Source: Moringa oleifera (taxonomy: Eukaryota > Streptophyta > Magnoliopsida > Brassicales > Moringaceae). Taken from it: a stretch of 64,000 nucleotides of DNA. Of the stretch, positions 26,302 through 36,199 are shown piece after piece. The position numbers were made by a program, and so were the translations under genes. Below the pieces are notes generated by a model. That model made no database searches. It saw only the letters and a list, made by a program, of their open reading frames with translations, and was not told the origin of the DNA. The DNA lies in the NCBI GenBank assembly GCA_021397835.1, contig JAJFZO010000645.1, positions 930,001 through 994,000 on the forward strand. The letters are read 5' to 3'. Each line of letters begins with the position of its first letter. The stretch's first letter is position 1.

Positions 26302-28218
26302 CTATGTTGCTTCAAAGTTGTCCTGCAACCATTTGACCTGCACTTGAAGCCCAGCATCTCTCAAAGCATTCAAGGCTGAGTGATAAAGCCTCCCATCTAA
26401 CTCTGTTCCTTCACACTTCATATCCTGCAACAGCTTCACCAACTCATCTATCCTGCTCATCTTAGAGAAAACCCCCACCATCATCCCTGCCATTGCCCTG
26501 TCAATTTCACCTCCATTCCTTCTGAACTCCTGGTAAACTTCCAAGCACATCTCAAATTCCCTTGCCTTATTGTAAGCGCTAATCAGACTCGTGTAGCTCA
26601 CCTTATCAGGCACCACTTTTCTTCTCTTCATCTCCTTCCATAGCTTCTCAACCTGCCTCAAGTTCTTCGCTCTACCATGCATGTCAATCAAAGAATTGTA
26701 AATCCATACGTTTGGTCGACACCCTTTTCTCTTCATTTTGGCCACAAGCCTCATTGCATCTCTTAGCCTCCCTGCTTTCCCATACATTGCTACCATGCTA
26801 CCATATGCCACAACACATTTGTCAAACCCTTGTTGCTCCATTTCTGAAAACAACATTTCAGCTTTTGGGTAGAGCCCAAGTCGGCAATAAGCATTTATAA
26901 TCGAAGCATAGGTTACTTGTCCTGGTTTGCAGCCTTGGGAGATCAATTCTTGGTAGACTGTAACAGCAGCTTGAAACCCTCTTCTCTTAGAGAAGCCGTT
27001 GATGATTGTGCATAAGATACAGTCAGAAACTTTTAGTTTGGCATCCTTCATGGCTTTGACTACTTGGAGAGTTTTCTCCACTAACCCTTCTTCCACATAC
27101 ATAATCACAAGTTTCTGAAACATTTCAGGATCTCTCAATGTTGTCTTCTCTTCTGCTTCTTTAAGGAGTTCTTCAGCTACCGTTACTTCTCGAATGCTTG
27201 CGAATGAGCATATCAAAGAAGAGTAAATTGAAAAATCCTCAGCAATTCCCTTCTTCTTCATATCTCTAAAATATTCAAGAGCTTCAAAAGCTCGACCGGA
27301 TTTCCCTAAGGACTCGCATAAAATTCTGTGCATATGAGCTGAAATTGGTGTCAAATCCAGTTTTCTACTCTCAAACTCATGAAACAAATCTAATACCTTT
27401 TGGGCATCACCAGTTTTCTGATAAGCTTCCATTATCTGGCAATAACATCCAGAATCTGGAACAATTCCAGCATATTTCATTTTCTCAAACACTGAGATTG
27501 TACTACTGAACATGTGCAACTTGTTATAACCTTTCATCGCAGAATAAAAGGCCAAGGTAGCTATCCTTCCATCTGATTCAAACAATTGAAGCAGATTCTG
27601 CACAACTTTGAATTTTCTAGCCCTAATACAGCTACTAACGATTCTTGAACAAGTATTACGATCAGGGAACACATTATAAATCTTAAAATCTTCAGAAAGT
27701 GATAGAATATCTTCCCATTTCTGTGAACGTACCAAGTACCTGATTAGATGCTTCAGAGTTAATCCGTTTGGTGCGAACTCCGGCTTCTCTTTTGCCTTTT
27801 CGTAATACTCGTAACCCACTTCTTCACTTCGAGGATTTTGCAACAACCGACATAGAAATTGGTTCAAATTATCCACATCCGGCAGAGAAAATCGCTGAGA
27901 ATCCTGAATTTTGAGGTCTAACTCGATCGTGGGCGAACTTGTGGACGCTTCTTCCAGGATCGGCGAAGGGCAACCGGAGGAGCTTACGCGGACAATTTGA
28001 AGTTTCGGCAATTGGAGAAAGAAGAAGGAAAGGGTTCTGCATGATGGAGAAGAAGTAATACTGAGGTTGTGGGGTTTTCTGCAAGTGTTGATGGAAGCTA
28101 ACGAGCAGTCTGCAGAAGTGGCAATGGCCATTGCAGAGAAGGATCTCCAGGTGTGGTCATGGAAGTAGCTTGTGGTTGCTGTGTGACATGGTAGACCTCT
28201 AGACCTCATGTCTGCCAT
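26302..28218 (-). CDS. pentatricopeptide repeat protein, probably chloroplast, 638 aa
   Basis: Single intronless frame of 638 codons. Successive 35-residue PPR motifs run from about residue 130 to the end, with typical signatures such as SGCYCQIMEAYQKTGDAQKV, TYASIINAYCRLG and NSLIDMHGRAKN. PPR proteins bind organellar RNA and act in its editing, splicing, stability or translation. No E, DYW or SMR domain is seen, so this is a P-class protein. Overall it resembles the Arabidopsis protein annotated as At5g13770, chloroplastic (from memory, moderate confidence). The frame opens at 28218, but Met30 (codon at 28131) starts a Ser/Ala-rich stretch, MAIATSADCSLAS, that looks like a transit peptide and may be the true start. 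A minus-strand AATAAA at about 26104-26109 may be its polyadenylation signal. Confidence 0.92.
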   Translation of the reverse strand: MADMRSRGLPCHTATTSYFHDHTWRSFSAMAIATSADCSLASINTCRKPHNLSITSSPSCRTLSFFFLQLPKLQIVRVSSSGCPSPILEEASTSSPTIELDLKIQDSQRFSLPDVDNLNQFLCRLLQNPRSEEVGYEYYEKAKEKPEFAPNGLTLKHLIRYLVRSQKWEDILSLSEDFKIYNVFPDRNTCSRIVSSCIRARKFKVVQNLLQLFESDGRIATLAFYSAMKGYNKLHMFSSTISVFEKMKYAGIVPDSGCYCQIMEAYQKTGDAQKVLDLFHEFESRKLDLTPISAHMHRILCESLGKSGRAFEALEYFRDMKKKGIAEDFSIYSSLICSFASIREVTVAEELLKEAEEKTTLRDPEMFQKLVIMYVEEGLVEKTLQVVKAMKDAKLKVSDCILCTIINGFSKRRGFQAAVTVYQELISQGCKPGQVTYASIINAYCRLGLYPKAEMLFSEMEQQGFDKCVVAYGSMVAMYGKAGRLRDAMRLVAKMKRKGCRPNVWIYNSLIDMHGRAKNLRQVEKLWKEMKRRKVVPDKVSYTSLISAYNKAREFEMCLEVYQEFRRNGGEIDRAMAGMMVGVFSKMSRIDELVKLLQDMKCEGTELDGRLYHSALNALRDAGLQVQVKWLQDNFEAT

Positions 28219-28260
28219 GCAAGTGAATTGCAGGCATCATATCAGCCACTAAAGAATTGA

Positions 28261-28266
28261 CACGTG
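28261..28266. promoter_or_regulatory. G-box (CACGTG) upstream of the PPR gene
   Basis: GACACGTGGAA, an ABRE/G-box core, lies 43 bases upstream of the first possible ATG of the PPR gene (130 bases upstream of Met30). It is a plausible proximal element for a nuclear gene of a chloroplast protein, but it is only a motif match. Confidence 0.45.
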
Positions 28267-28299
28267 GAATGTTTTAGGCCCAACATTATCATAACCAGT

Positions 28300-29370
28300 C
28301 ATCAGGGATGCCTGGCGAAGTCTCTTCCTGCAGCTGATACTATTTTTCCATTTTTTCTTTTTTCTTTTATCTGTAAGTATAGAAGAAAAAGAATTTTAGC
28401 CTGATTTTAATTTCGGTATCAAAATTTTAATTTAATTTAATTCAATTTTGATTTAATTTAAATTTTATTAAAAATTTTAAAAACACAATATTTAAATTAA
28501 AATTTTATAAAATAAATTGATTTAAAATTCTTAGTGGATGTAGAAAAAATATTTAAACTATTACTAAAAAAATTAAAATTTTATGAATACTAAAATATGT
28601 TTTTTATTTTATATTATTAAAAATTATAAAAAATTATTCATAAATTTAAAATTATTTAAATTAAATAAATATAAATTTTACTTGTGTTATTTTTAAAATA
28701 TTTTAACAATAAAAATTCTATTAATTTTTTCATAATAATTTGAATCAAGGTTAAAATTAAATTGAATTAGAACTTTAGATATAGAATTAAATTACTTGAA
28801 ATTTCAAATCCAAATTAAATCTAGGTGAAATTTAATTTTTCAAAATGAGTTTTTTTTTAAAATATTTTAAATTAATTCCTTGATTGCCCATTGATGATGG
28901 TTTTACATTTTAAGATTCAAAAGGAGTTTACACTGTAGATGATTCACCAATGAAATATAACATAAGTTTGAAGCTTTTTTTTTTTTTCTGTTTTTATAAA
29001 ATATTTTTTAAAAAGTTTGAAATTTTAAATATATAAAAATTTTGTAAAAATAAAATTGATTGAAATTCTTTATATTGTGAAATTATTTTTGAACATTATT
29101 GATAATGTCATTATTAATAAAATTTTTAATTAGAATATATTAATAACATAATAAAATACTAAAATAATAATAATATAATAATGATTTTTTAAAACAATAA
29201 TACAATATTTTTTAATTTTTTCTTAAAAACATTTTTTTATTTAATATTTAAAATTTTATAAGTAAATATTATTTTTATGATATAAATAAATTAAATTAAT
29301 TTTAAATAAATTGATTTACTAAAAGTTTAACACCATGTAACTAAAACATTGATAAATTATTCACATCTCA
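28300..29370. other. A+T-rich intergenic DNA
   Basis: Nothing coding seen; eroded A+T-rich sequence with homopolymer runs. Confidence 0.7.
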
Positions 29371-30214
29371 TAGAAGAGAAAGAGGACCAAACGACCTTTG
29401 AAAAAAGAAGCTTGCATCTGTACGGACTCTTTAGCCATAATATAAACTCATGATGAACTCTGTACCTAAAATACCCCTAGTTAGTTCAAAGGAAGAAATT
29501 GAAAACTCACTCTATTTTCGTCTTTTCGATATCATGACATCATGTAATGACGATAATGGTGATAAAATCATAATTGAATGCATGTTTTTCATAATATTTA
29601 TTTATTTATTTATTATTTTACATTTAAATTAAATTTATTTTTATTTTAGTTATTAAAAGTTTAGAAAGTAAAAATTATATAGAATTTTGATAATTATTTA
29701 TGTTATCAATTAAAATTTTATATTTAAAAATAATAAATTAAATTATAATTTATTAAGAGAACTAAATTAAATTCTATCAAAAATATTAAAAAATTAAAAA
29801 TATTTAAATCAACAATTTTATAAATAAATTTTGATTTTAAAATTTTTCATAAATATAAAAAAATTCATTCACAATTTTTTTAAAATTTTATAAATAAATT
29901 TTGACTTAAATAATTTAAAAAATAAATTTATTATAAAAATATTTAAATTAAAAATAAATTTAAAGAAAAGTAAAATTTATTTGAGTTATTTTAAAATATT
30001 TTAACAATAATTTTTTAAATTTTTTGTAATTATTTGAATTAAATTTTAACTTGACAAATTAATAAATTAAAATTTAATTATTATTTTTAAATATAAAAAT
30101 TTAATTAATAATATTAAAAAAATATTAATATTAATATTAATATTATATATATATTTGAAATGAAGGCCAATTTTTTTTGGCTATCAAAGAAACTTCTGTT
30201 TTAAATAAAAAATT

Positions 30215-31130
30215 AAAAAAAAAGAGTGATACCATGGCGAACAGTTGGGTCTCGGAAGAAGCGAGTAGTGTGACGTTAATCTACACGCGAGAGTATGAAT
30301 ATGAAAATGCCACGGGAGTGAACATCTTGAGCAACGTATAAAAACGGCTTTTCTGGGTCTCCCATTTTCACTTTCAGATGGAAAATGAAATTAAAAGTTG
30401 AAACGAGAACGTCAAAAGTTTATTGGTTTCTGTTGTGCTTTCTCATCTCAATGCAGCATTAGTGTCTCTGTAGAATGTTCCCGAGGAGACTACCGTATCT
30501 ATAAGCTTATTCCTCGCATTCCTCGTGGAGAGAGCTGCTTCATAACAGCAACTATGACTTCTGATGTTACCTGTATTATGCGGAAGACGAGTGCGGAAGA
30601 TGAGAGGACCCAATCCCTTTGAAGGTTTCTGTTGGGTAGTTGATGCGGGGAGTCATACTACCTTCTTCTTTTGATATAACTTTCCAAAAATGGAAACAAA
30701 GGTATTCTGGTGTTGTTCTCTTGCTTTTCGTCCATGTCTCTGCTTTGTACTGCATATTCTTAGCATGGTTTGCTTTCCTTTTTTGCTTCCTTTCTAGCTA
30801 AGGAATATGTGGATACATGGTTTCTTGAAAAGTGAAATGGCTTTTGTTATTTGGTGCAGATAAGCAGATCGAAAGTGGCGAAGTAGCAAATGGTTCTCTT
30901 GGTCACTTGAGGACATTTTCAACGAAAATCTTTTCAAGCACAAGGTTTGGTTTCTTCTTTTCGGTCATCGTTCCTTATGGTTATGCTGATTGGAATCTTA
31001 GAGATTGTATTTACAGCTTTTTGAATGATTATATTGAGTGATACTAAATTGATTGAGGGGATGATGGAAGAGAAAAGCTTGTTTTGGTTGCAAAACTTGT
31101 GTGTGGTGGACTGGGCTTTTCCAAGGCCAA
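30215..31130 (+). pseudogene. 5' end of a SEN1/MAA3-like helicase gene, start codon deleted
   Basis: Promoter, leader and first coding exon of a plant SEN1-like superfamily-1 RNA/DNA helicase. A TATAAAAA box lies at 30337-30344. A leader intron probably ends at the CAG before 30861. Codons 30894-30944 read FSWSLEDIFNENLFKHK and are followed by a GT donor at 30945, exactly as in the intact first exon at 63153-63236. But the 29 bases that hold the start codon's reading frame and the next nine codons are missing, so the remaining ATG reads out of frame. The body of the gene does not follow; LINE and LTR-element DNA begins within 400 bases. It is thus a relic. The 41.9-43.85 kb fragment may be its displaced body. 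Confidence 0.75.
30337..30344 (+). promoter_or_regulatory. TATA box of the relic helicase promoter
   Basis: TATAAAAA in the context CAACGTATAAAAACGGC. The equivalent position of the intact right-hand copy (about 62342-62358) reads GCAAGGAATCGAAGAGGC and has lost, or never had, the TATA element. Confidence 0.55.
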
Positions 31131-31489
31131 GTTTAAGTCTGCATGGTGGGCTTATGGCCGCCCGGTTTGGGAAGGTGTGAGTTATATGTTGCAGAAACTT
31201 CTGTTTTATTAATTTCTTTTCATTAAAAAAAAGGAGAAAAATAGAAAAGAGAAGACTGATTTTTATTTTTAAAAATATTTTTTTGTTTTTAAAAGTAAAA
31301 AAATAAAAAAATTTATTTGAGGAAATTAAATTGATTTTGAAAATAAATTTTGTTTTTATAAAATAAAAAATAAAGAATATCTTAAGATTGTTTTTGTTCT
31401 ATTTTTTAATTTTTAGTTCTTAAAACAATCAAAAACATAAAAAACAACTAGATGTTTTCATTAATGGTACTATTGTAATCATTAATCAC

Positions 31490-32340
31490 TCCTAAAAAAA
31501 ATCTTACTAAATTGTATTATCAGTGTAAATTGTTTTTTTCATGTCTTTTTGTCTCAAATGTTGATCCATCCCTTCATTAGCAATTAGGGTCGCATCTAGG
31601 GGTTTGTCTTTCCTTTATAAAGCCATTTTGATTAGCATTAACATCTTTATCAAACACAATTTTAAATCTTGTAGATAAGATTTTAGCAATCAATTTGTAC
31701 ATACTTCCTATCAAGCTAATTGATCAAAAATCTTTAATACTATGAGTCCTATTTTCTTCGATATAAGTACCAAAAAGATTGAGTTTAGTGAAGATACAAA
31801 CTCTTCTTTCTCATGAAATTCTCGAAACATATCCATAACCTCATTTTTTTATGGTACCCTACTTTTCTTTTAGAAAAGCCATCATGCAGCCATTCGGTCT
31901 TGGTAAAGTCGCCCTTATCCACTCTTTTTCAAATGGTTTCTCGATCCATCTTTAGAGTTCATTGTGTATTTAAGCATACTGAAAGCTATCTAATGTTGAT
32001 CCACATGTATATTCTTCCTTATACAACTTACTATAGAAGTCTTTGATCTTCACTTTTAAGTTCTGTTAGCCCCTAACCTCCTCTCTCTTCATTTACATTA
32101 TGCTGATAAAATTATGTCTCTTGCACATGTTTGTCATTCTGTGGGATAACCTGGTGTTCTTGTCATTCTTTTTTACATCAAGACTTGGATTTTATCTCTG
32201 TGGAATCTCTTCCATCTTTATAATGTTGGATAATTCTTTTGTGACTACAACTTTTAACTAGGCAACTCTTTTGCGTGCATGCTACTCATCTCATATTTGT
32301 ACTTCTTATTTAAGTGAGCTCTTATTACAAGCTTTCTTTT
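31490..32340 (-). mobile_element. LINE (L1-type) reverse transcriptase fragment
   Basis: The minus strand, read in short frames broken by stops and frameshifts, gives blocks typical of plant L1 reverse transcriptases: RRHNFIS near 32110, KDFYSKLYKEE-like near 32040, an EKPFEKE-like block near 31930, SLIGSMYKLIAKIL near 31690, and a GFIKERQ...LIANEGMD-like block near 31600. Only the middle of ORF2 is present; no endonuclease, tail or target-site duplication was found. Old and inactive. Confidence 0.72.
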
Positions 32341-32429
32341 TTGTTTTCCAATTTACCCAATTTTTTTTCGTTCCAACTCTTGATATGTTGCTTTAATATG
32401 TTTAATTTTAATGCCAAAACAAAATTAGA

Positions 32430-33210
32430 ATTTCCTGTTTATCACTCGACTGATGTTTGCAACTTAGTTTTTACTAAGTGATGCCACAAGTGACATCTAA
32501 GTCGTTAGCCAATCTACCAGCACACATAATAATCAAGTATGCACATAAATTACTCGTAATGAGAATACCTATAAACACACTTGAGAGAGAGAGTAAAAGA
32601 GTAGGCACAAGTAAATTTTGAGAACTAATCCCAATTTTTTTATGGATAGTAAAAAGAAAATACAACGTAGCATGACATTACAATTATTATCGATGACTTT
32701 TTCGTAATATCTCAGTTACAAAATTTGCGGCTAACACCTTAACTGTCCTAAGGTGATGTGGTTTTACCACCACAAAGTTTGCTCATACATATAATCTATG
32801 GTTAAAATTTTAGTGGCAATTGTCCAACTTTCACCACTGTTGTCAACTAATGGTAATCATTGTCAACTGTGAGAGCCAAGTCAACTATGTGCATATCATG
32901 TGCTTCATGCTAGTGCGCATCATTTGGTGTCAATGCGCGTCAACATCTGATGCTCGCAGGTGTTTTGCTTGTCTATTCGCTAAAGTGCCTCGCACACGTA
33001 TTAAGCCCCTCGAGCCATCTCATCAAGACCCACTCGACACCCTTTTTGGTCGAGTCAAGTCACTCTCTCGAGTAACTTTAGTGTTATCATTTGCTTTCTT
33101 ATGTGCCTGCACACATTTATGATGCTACTCATGGCATCACTTAGCTTGGATTTCATTGTGCGTTCATGCCATCCCTTCATCTTGTCACCACACTAATCAT
33201 ATACGAGGAT
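32430..33210 (-). repeat. LTR of the chromovirus relic
   Basis: The minus-strand reading shows blocks collinear with the LTRs at 50677-51471 and 56020-56799: AAGTGATGCCATGAG, a TGTTGACGCGCATTGACAC-like segment, TTGGGATTAGTTC, and CTTACTCTCTC-like tails ending near the TCAC(T/C)(C/T)GTG(G/C)CAT motif. Ends are approximate because the sequence is strongly diverged. Confidence 0.55.
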
Positions 33211-34480
33211 CTTATAAACCACACCTACCAAAAGAATTCGACTTCCTCGTCGGAGCACTTTTCACGTAAGCCTTTTTTCATGTAGCATCAATTGCCTTTT
33301 CATTTTGCTGTTGCACTAAGTATTTTGTCCGTCTATTTTTTTATGCGCTTCAAGTGTCTTGTGATGAAGAATCTCAGTCAGGTCCTTGTTATATTGCTTT
33401 TTGACTGTTGGGGAGCCTTTTTATTTTTACTCTATTTATACTAGCATCATCGTGATATTTCTTCACGAAACTCACATGAAATGTTGGATTCACTTGGAAT
33501 CATTAGGGTAACGTAGTCTATAAGCCACATTGCCTACTTTTTTAACAATTTCGAATAGATCATCATACGTCTGTATGAGCGTGTTATAATACCTTTTGTC
33601 GGTCATCTTATTTCAAATTTGTGGGGTTAGTTTCATATTACTTTATCCCTTACATGGAACTTTAAGTCCCTTCTCTTGTTGGCATGTTTTTTTATCCGTT
33701 TAGTCATTTTAACCAAACTATTGTGGGCTTGTTTTATCAGCTTTGTTTTATTCCAAGCAAATTGATAAGATACTGGATAGGGAACTTGTGATTTTTGTTT
33801 CATAATTTCATGTACGTAAGGTTGTCATCTTAAAATTATCTTTGCTGGACTCACCCCTGTAGCCGCGGATCAATGGATATTATAGCAAAGTTAAGCATCA
33901 TCAGTAAATTCAATCAATTTCTTTGATTGGTAATGATATAATGTTTTAAGTATTCTTTGAACAACTGATTCATTTGCTCGGTCTAATTATTTGTTTGAGA
34001 ATGGTTAGTAGTAGAAAATTCAATTTTGACCCCATCATATTGTGGAAAGAGTAATCCAGAATTGATCCGAGAATCGTAAGTCTTTTTCATTAATTATGTC
34101 TTTTGACAACTCAAAATATTTCATCACGTTTCTCATAATTAGATTAGCCACTATCTTCGCAAGATGAGTGCATGGTATAATAATGAAAATAACATATTTA
34201 GGGAAAAGATCAAACATAACAAGAATTGATCTCATATCTTTCACTTCAAAAAAGCCAACAATGAAGTCTAGTTAGGTGGATTGCCATAGCTTATGTAGGA
34301 TGGGCATAAGTTGCAACAATCTTGTTTTTTTTTTTTTTTTTCGATCTTGTCTTCTTGCCACATGAGACAAGTCTTAACATAAGATTCGATGCTTTTTTTT
34401 TTTTTTTAATCTTTGGCCAAAAATATGAGTTTTTCAATGTAGCCATCATTCTTTCTACTCGTGGATGATTGGTCCATTGA
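32430..34480 (-). mobile_element. Ty3/gypsy chromovirus relic (3' part: integrase, chromodomain, LTR)
   Basis: On the minus strand, integrase sequence runs down from about 34450 (SYFWPKI, then KDMRSILVMFDLFPKY at 34244-34190). It is followed by the integrase C-terminal region and a chromodomain-like stretch near 33350 (ILHHKTLEAHKK), then an LTR at about 33210-32430. It is related to the complete element at 50677-56799: both carry the same integrase wording and LTR phrases such as GTCATTCGTG... and TTGGGATTAGTTC. Gag, protease and most of the reverse transcriptase are absent. Poly-T runs at 34322-34341 and 34395-34408 interrupt the frame. Inactive. Confidence 0.78.
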
Positions 34481-34504
34481 TTTTATGAGTTTCCGTCTTA
34501 ACTG

Positions 34505-34660
34505 TTGTCTCACTTGATTTAATTATGAGAAATGTGGTGAAGTATTTTGGGTTGCTAGAAAGTATAATTAGTGATAGAGACTCATAATTCATGAGTCAGT
34601 TTGCATTACTCTTTTTAATATGATATGGTCAAAATTGAAGTTCATTAAGATTTGCGAAGG
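34505..34660 (+). mobile_element. chromovirus integrase fragment in opposite orientation
   Basis: The plus strand reads LIMRNVVKYFGLLE and SDRDS in the frame of the integrase core, matching the element at 55045-55160. The adjoining relic at 32430-34480 holds the same integrase region on the minus strand, so this piece is inverted relative to it. Its downstream part to about 34800 is not recognisable. Confidence 0.65.
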
Positions 34661-34799
34661 TAACCATCATTTGGATCCTTAGCATGCGAAGATAATGGAG
34701 GCGATCAAAGTACTCTCAAGGACATTCCATGTATCACTTAGTCCTCAACCCCTGTTCTATTATAATCCCCTTAGAAAGAGCTATAGAGGTGAGGTAAGT

Positions 34800-35988
34800 A
34801 TTGAGAATGAATTAGTTATTGATTAAATTTGTTTTACTATAGTAATTTGTACCAATTTATTATGAACTTGATTATGAGTAACTTGTACTGTCAAATGCAT
34901 ATGTTGCTGTTACTATGAGTGGAGCAGCTGTTAAGATGGAGTAAAACGCCAAACACAGGTAAATCTGAAAACCCATCCGCACACAAAAATATACCTCCTA
35001 CTAGCTAAACTTTCTATTAGGTCCTATTAAGTCCATATATAACCCGTATTGTATATATTATAACCTCTTATTTGACATTATGACTTGTTTTTTGATTCGG
35101 TATGGGTCACAAATTCTTAGCTTTTTGTTCCTTAGCTTATGTGCTCCTCTAACAACACTTATGCTCACACTTTTAGCCCGATAGTACCATTAAGGTATAA
35201 TTGTCTAATTTATGCTTAATCTAATGTGATTGTTAAGTGTGAGGTATCCAAAACATTCTAGAAGTCAATTCATGAGTAAAGAACCAAGCAAAGCAAGTTA
35301 TTGAAGTCAAGTGAAGAAAGGAGAAGCTAGATTCTATATAGGATTAAACTTTTCTTTAAATTATAATGCTTAGGTTGCTTAATTAAATGGATGGTCATAA
35401 ACACATTTTATGCATCATTTTCAAATAAACCTGAACTTGAATCTCATATTTTTGATAAGCGATTCAAAAAACAAACTGAAAGTATTTTTAGAATGATCTC
35501 AACTTATGAGAACCATCTTTAAGAAAAGTAGAAAATAAAGTTTAGAAGATAGGATAGCATAGCAGCGCAAAGAAGAGAGGAAGCAGTAGTGTTGGCATTG
35601 GATGGTACTACAGTGAGCAGCACTACTAGCTTAGGGGTGATACTATCTTTGGGTGGCATTGCCAGCTTAAGGAAGTACTGTCAGTAATGCTACTGTCTGA
35701 AGCGGTACTACAGTTATTAGGTGGTAATAACGTTAGGCAATACTATTGGGGGAGAATTTGATGCCACGAGCCTTGGTTGGGAGGTACTATCAAAAGTGTT
35801 TCTGTCTAAAGCAATACTACTGATAAGTAACAGTACTACTGATAGGTAGTGGTGGTACTGCTGCTGTATTCAAATTTGTAAGTATCGACTACTCAAAGCG
35901 GCACGATCAATCTTTTGGCTGTACTATGGTGTGATGACTTAAAAACTATGTTTTTGTGAGTATCGATCATATTTTTATATATGGATAT
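34800..35988 (+). repeat. older copia-type LTR, left portion (split by insertion)
   Basis: Non-coding stretch with features of a long Copia LTR: no frames, repeated GGTACTAC/GGTACTAT motifs at about 35600-35870, and a TATA-like sequence interrupted exactly where the 35989-40570 element begins. The sequence resumes at 40571 and leads into Copia pol at about 40990-41865. The left end of the LTR is uncertain (somewhere between 34800 and 35180). Confidence 0.5.
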
Positions 35989-36187
35989 TGTAAACAGGAG
36001 AAGAAAATATTATTTCTTGCTCACTTTTCAATAAAAATACAAAACTTATATATACATGGTAGCAGCCTACCAATCAAGGAGTAGATTACTCTTTTTCTAT
36101 TATAGACAATAATATTACAGTTAGTATATTAAAGCTAGCATATTTAAAAATAATATACTTTAATTTTCAACATAAAATGTTTTAACA
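35989..36187 (-). repeat. 3' LTR of the copia element
   Basis: 199 bp; on the minus strand it starts TGTTAAAACA and ends TTTACA (TGTAAA on plus). It is preceded on the minus strand by the polypurine tract CTTGAGAGGGAG (36188-36199). Confidence 0.85.
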
Positions 36188-36199
36188 CTCCCTCTCAAG
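36188..36199 (-). other. polypurine tract of the copia element
   Basis: The minus strand reads CTTGAGAGGGAG directly abutting the LTR start TGTT. This is the usual plant Copia arrangement, priming plus-strand DNA synthesis. Confidence 0.75.

Larger units (their letters stand above)
29400..31230 (+). repeat. segmental duplication, left copy (block A)
   Basis: Corresponds to 61430-63480. Anchors shared by both: GTACGGACTCTTT near 29418 and 61452; GTGGAAAATGAAATTAAAAG-like sequence near 30378 and 62406; GAGAGCTGCTTCATAACAGC-like near 30530 and 62550; TATTTGGTGCAGATAAGCAG near 30849 and 63111; and the first helicase exon. Similarity fades after about 31230 and 63490. The A+T-rich first 800 bases are much more eroded than the rest. 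Confidence 0.8.
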
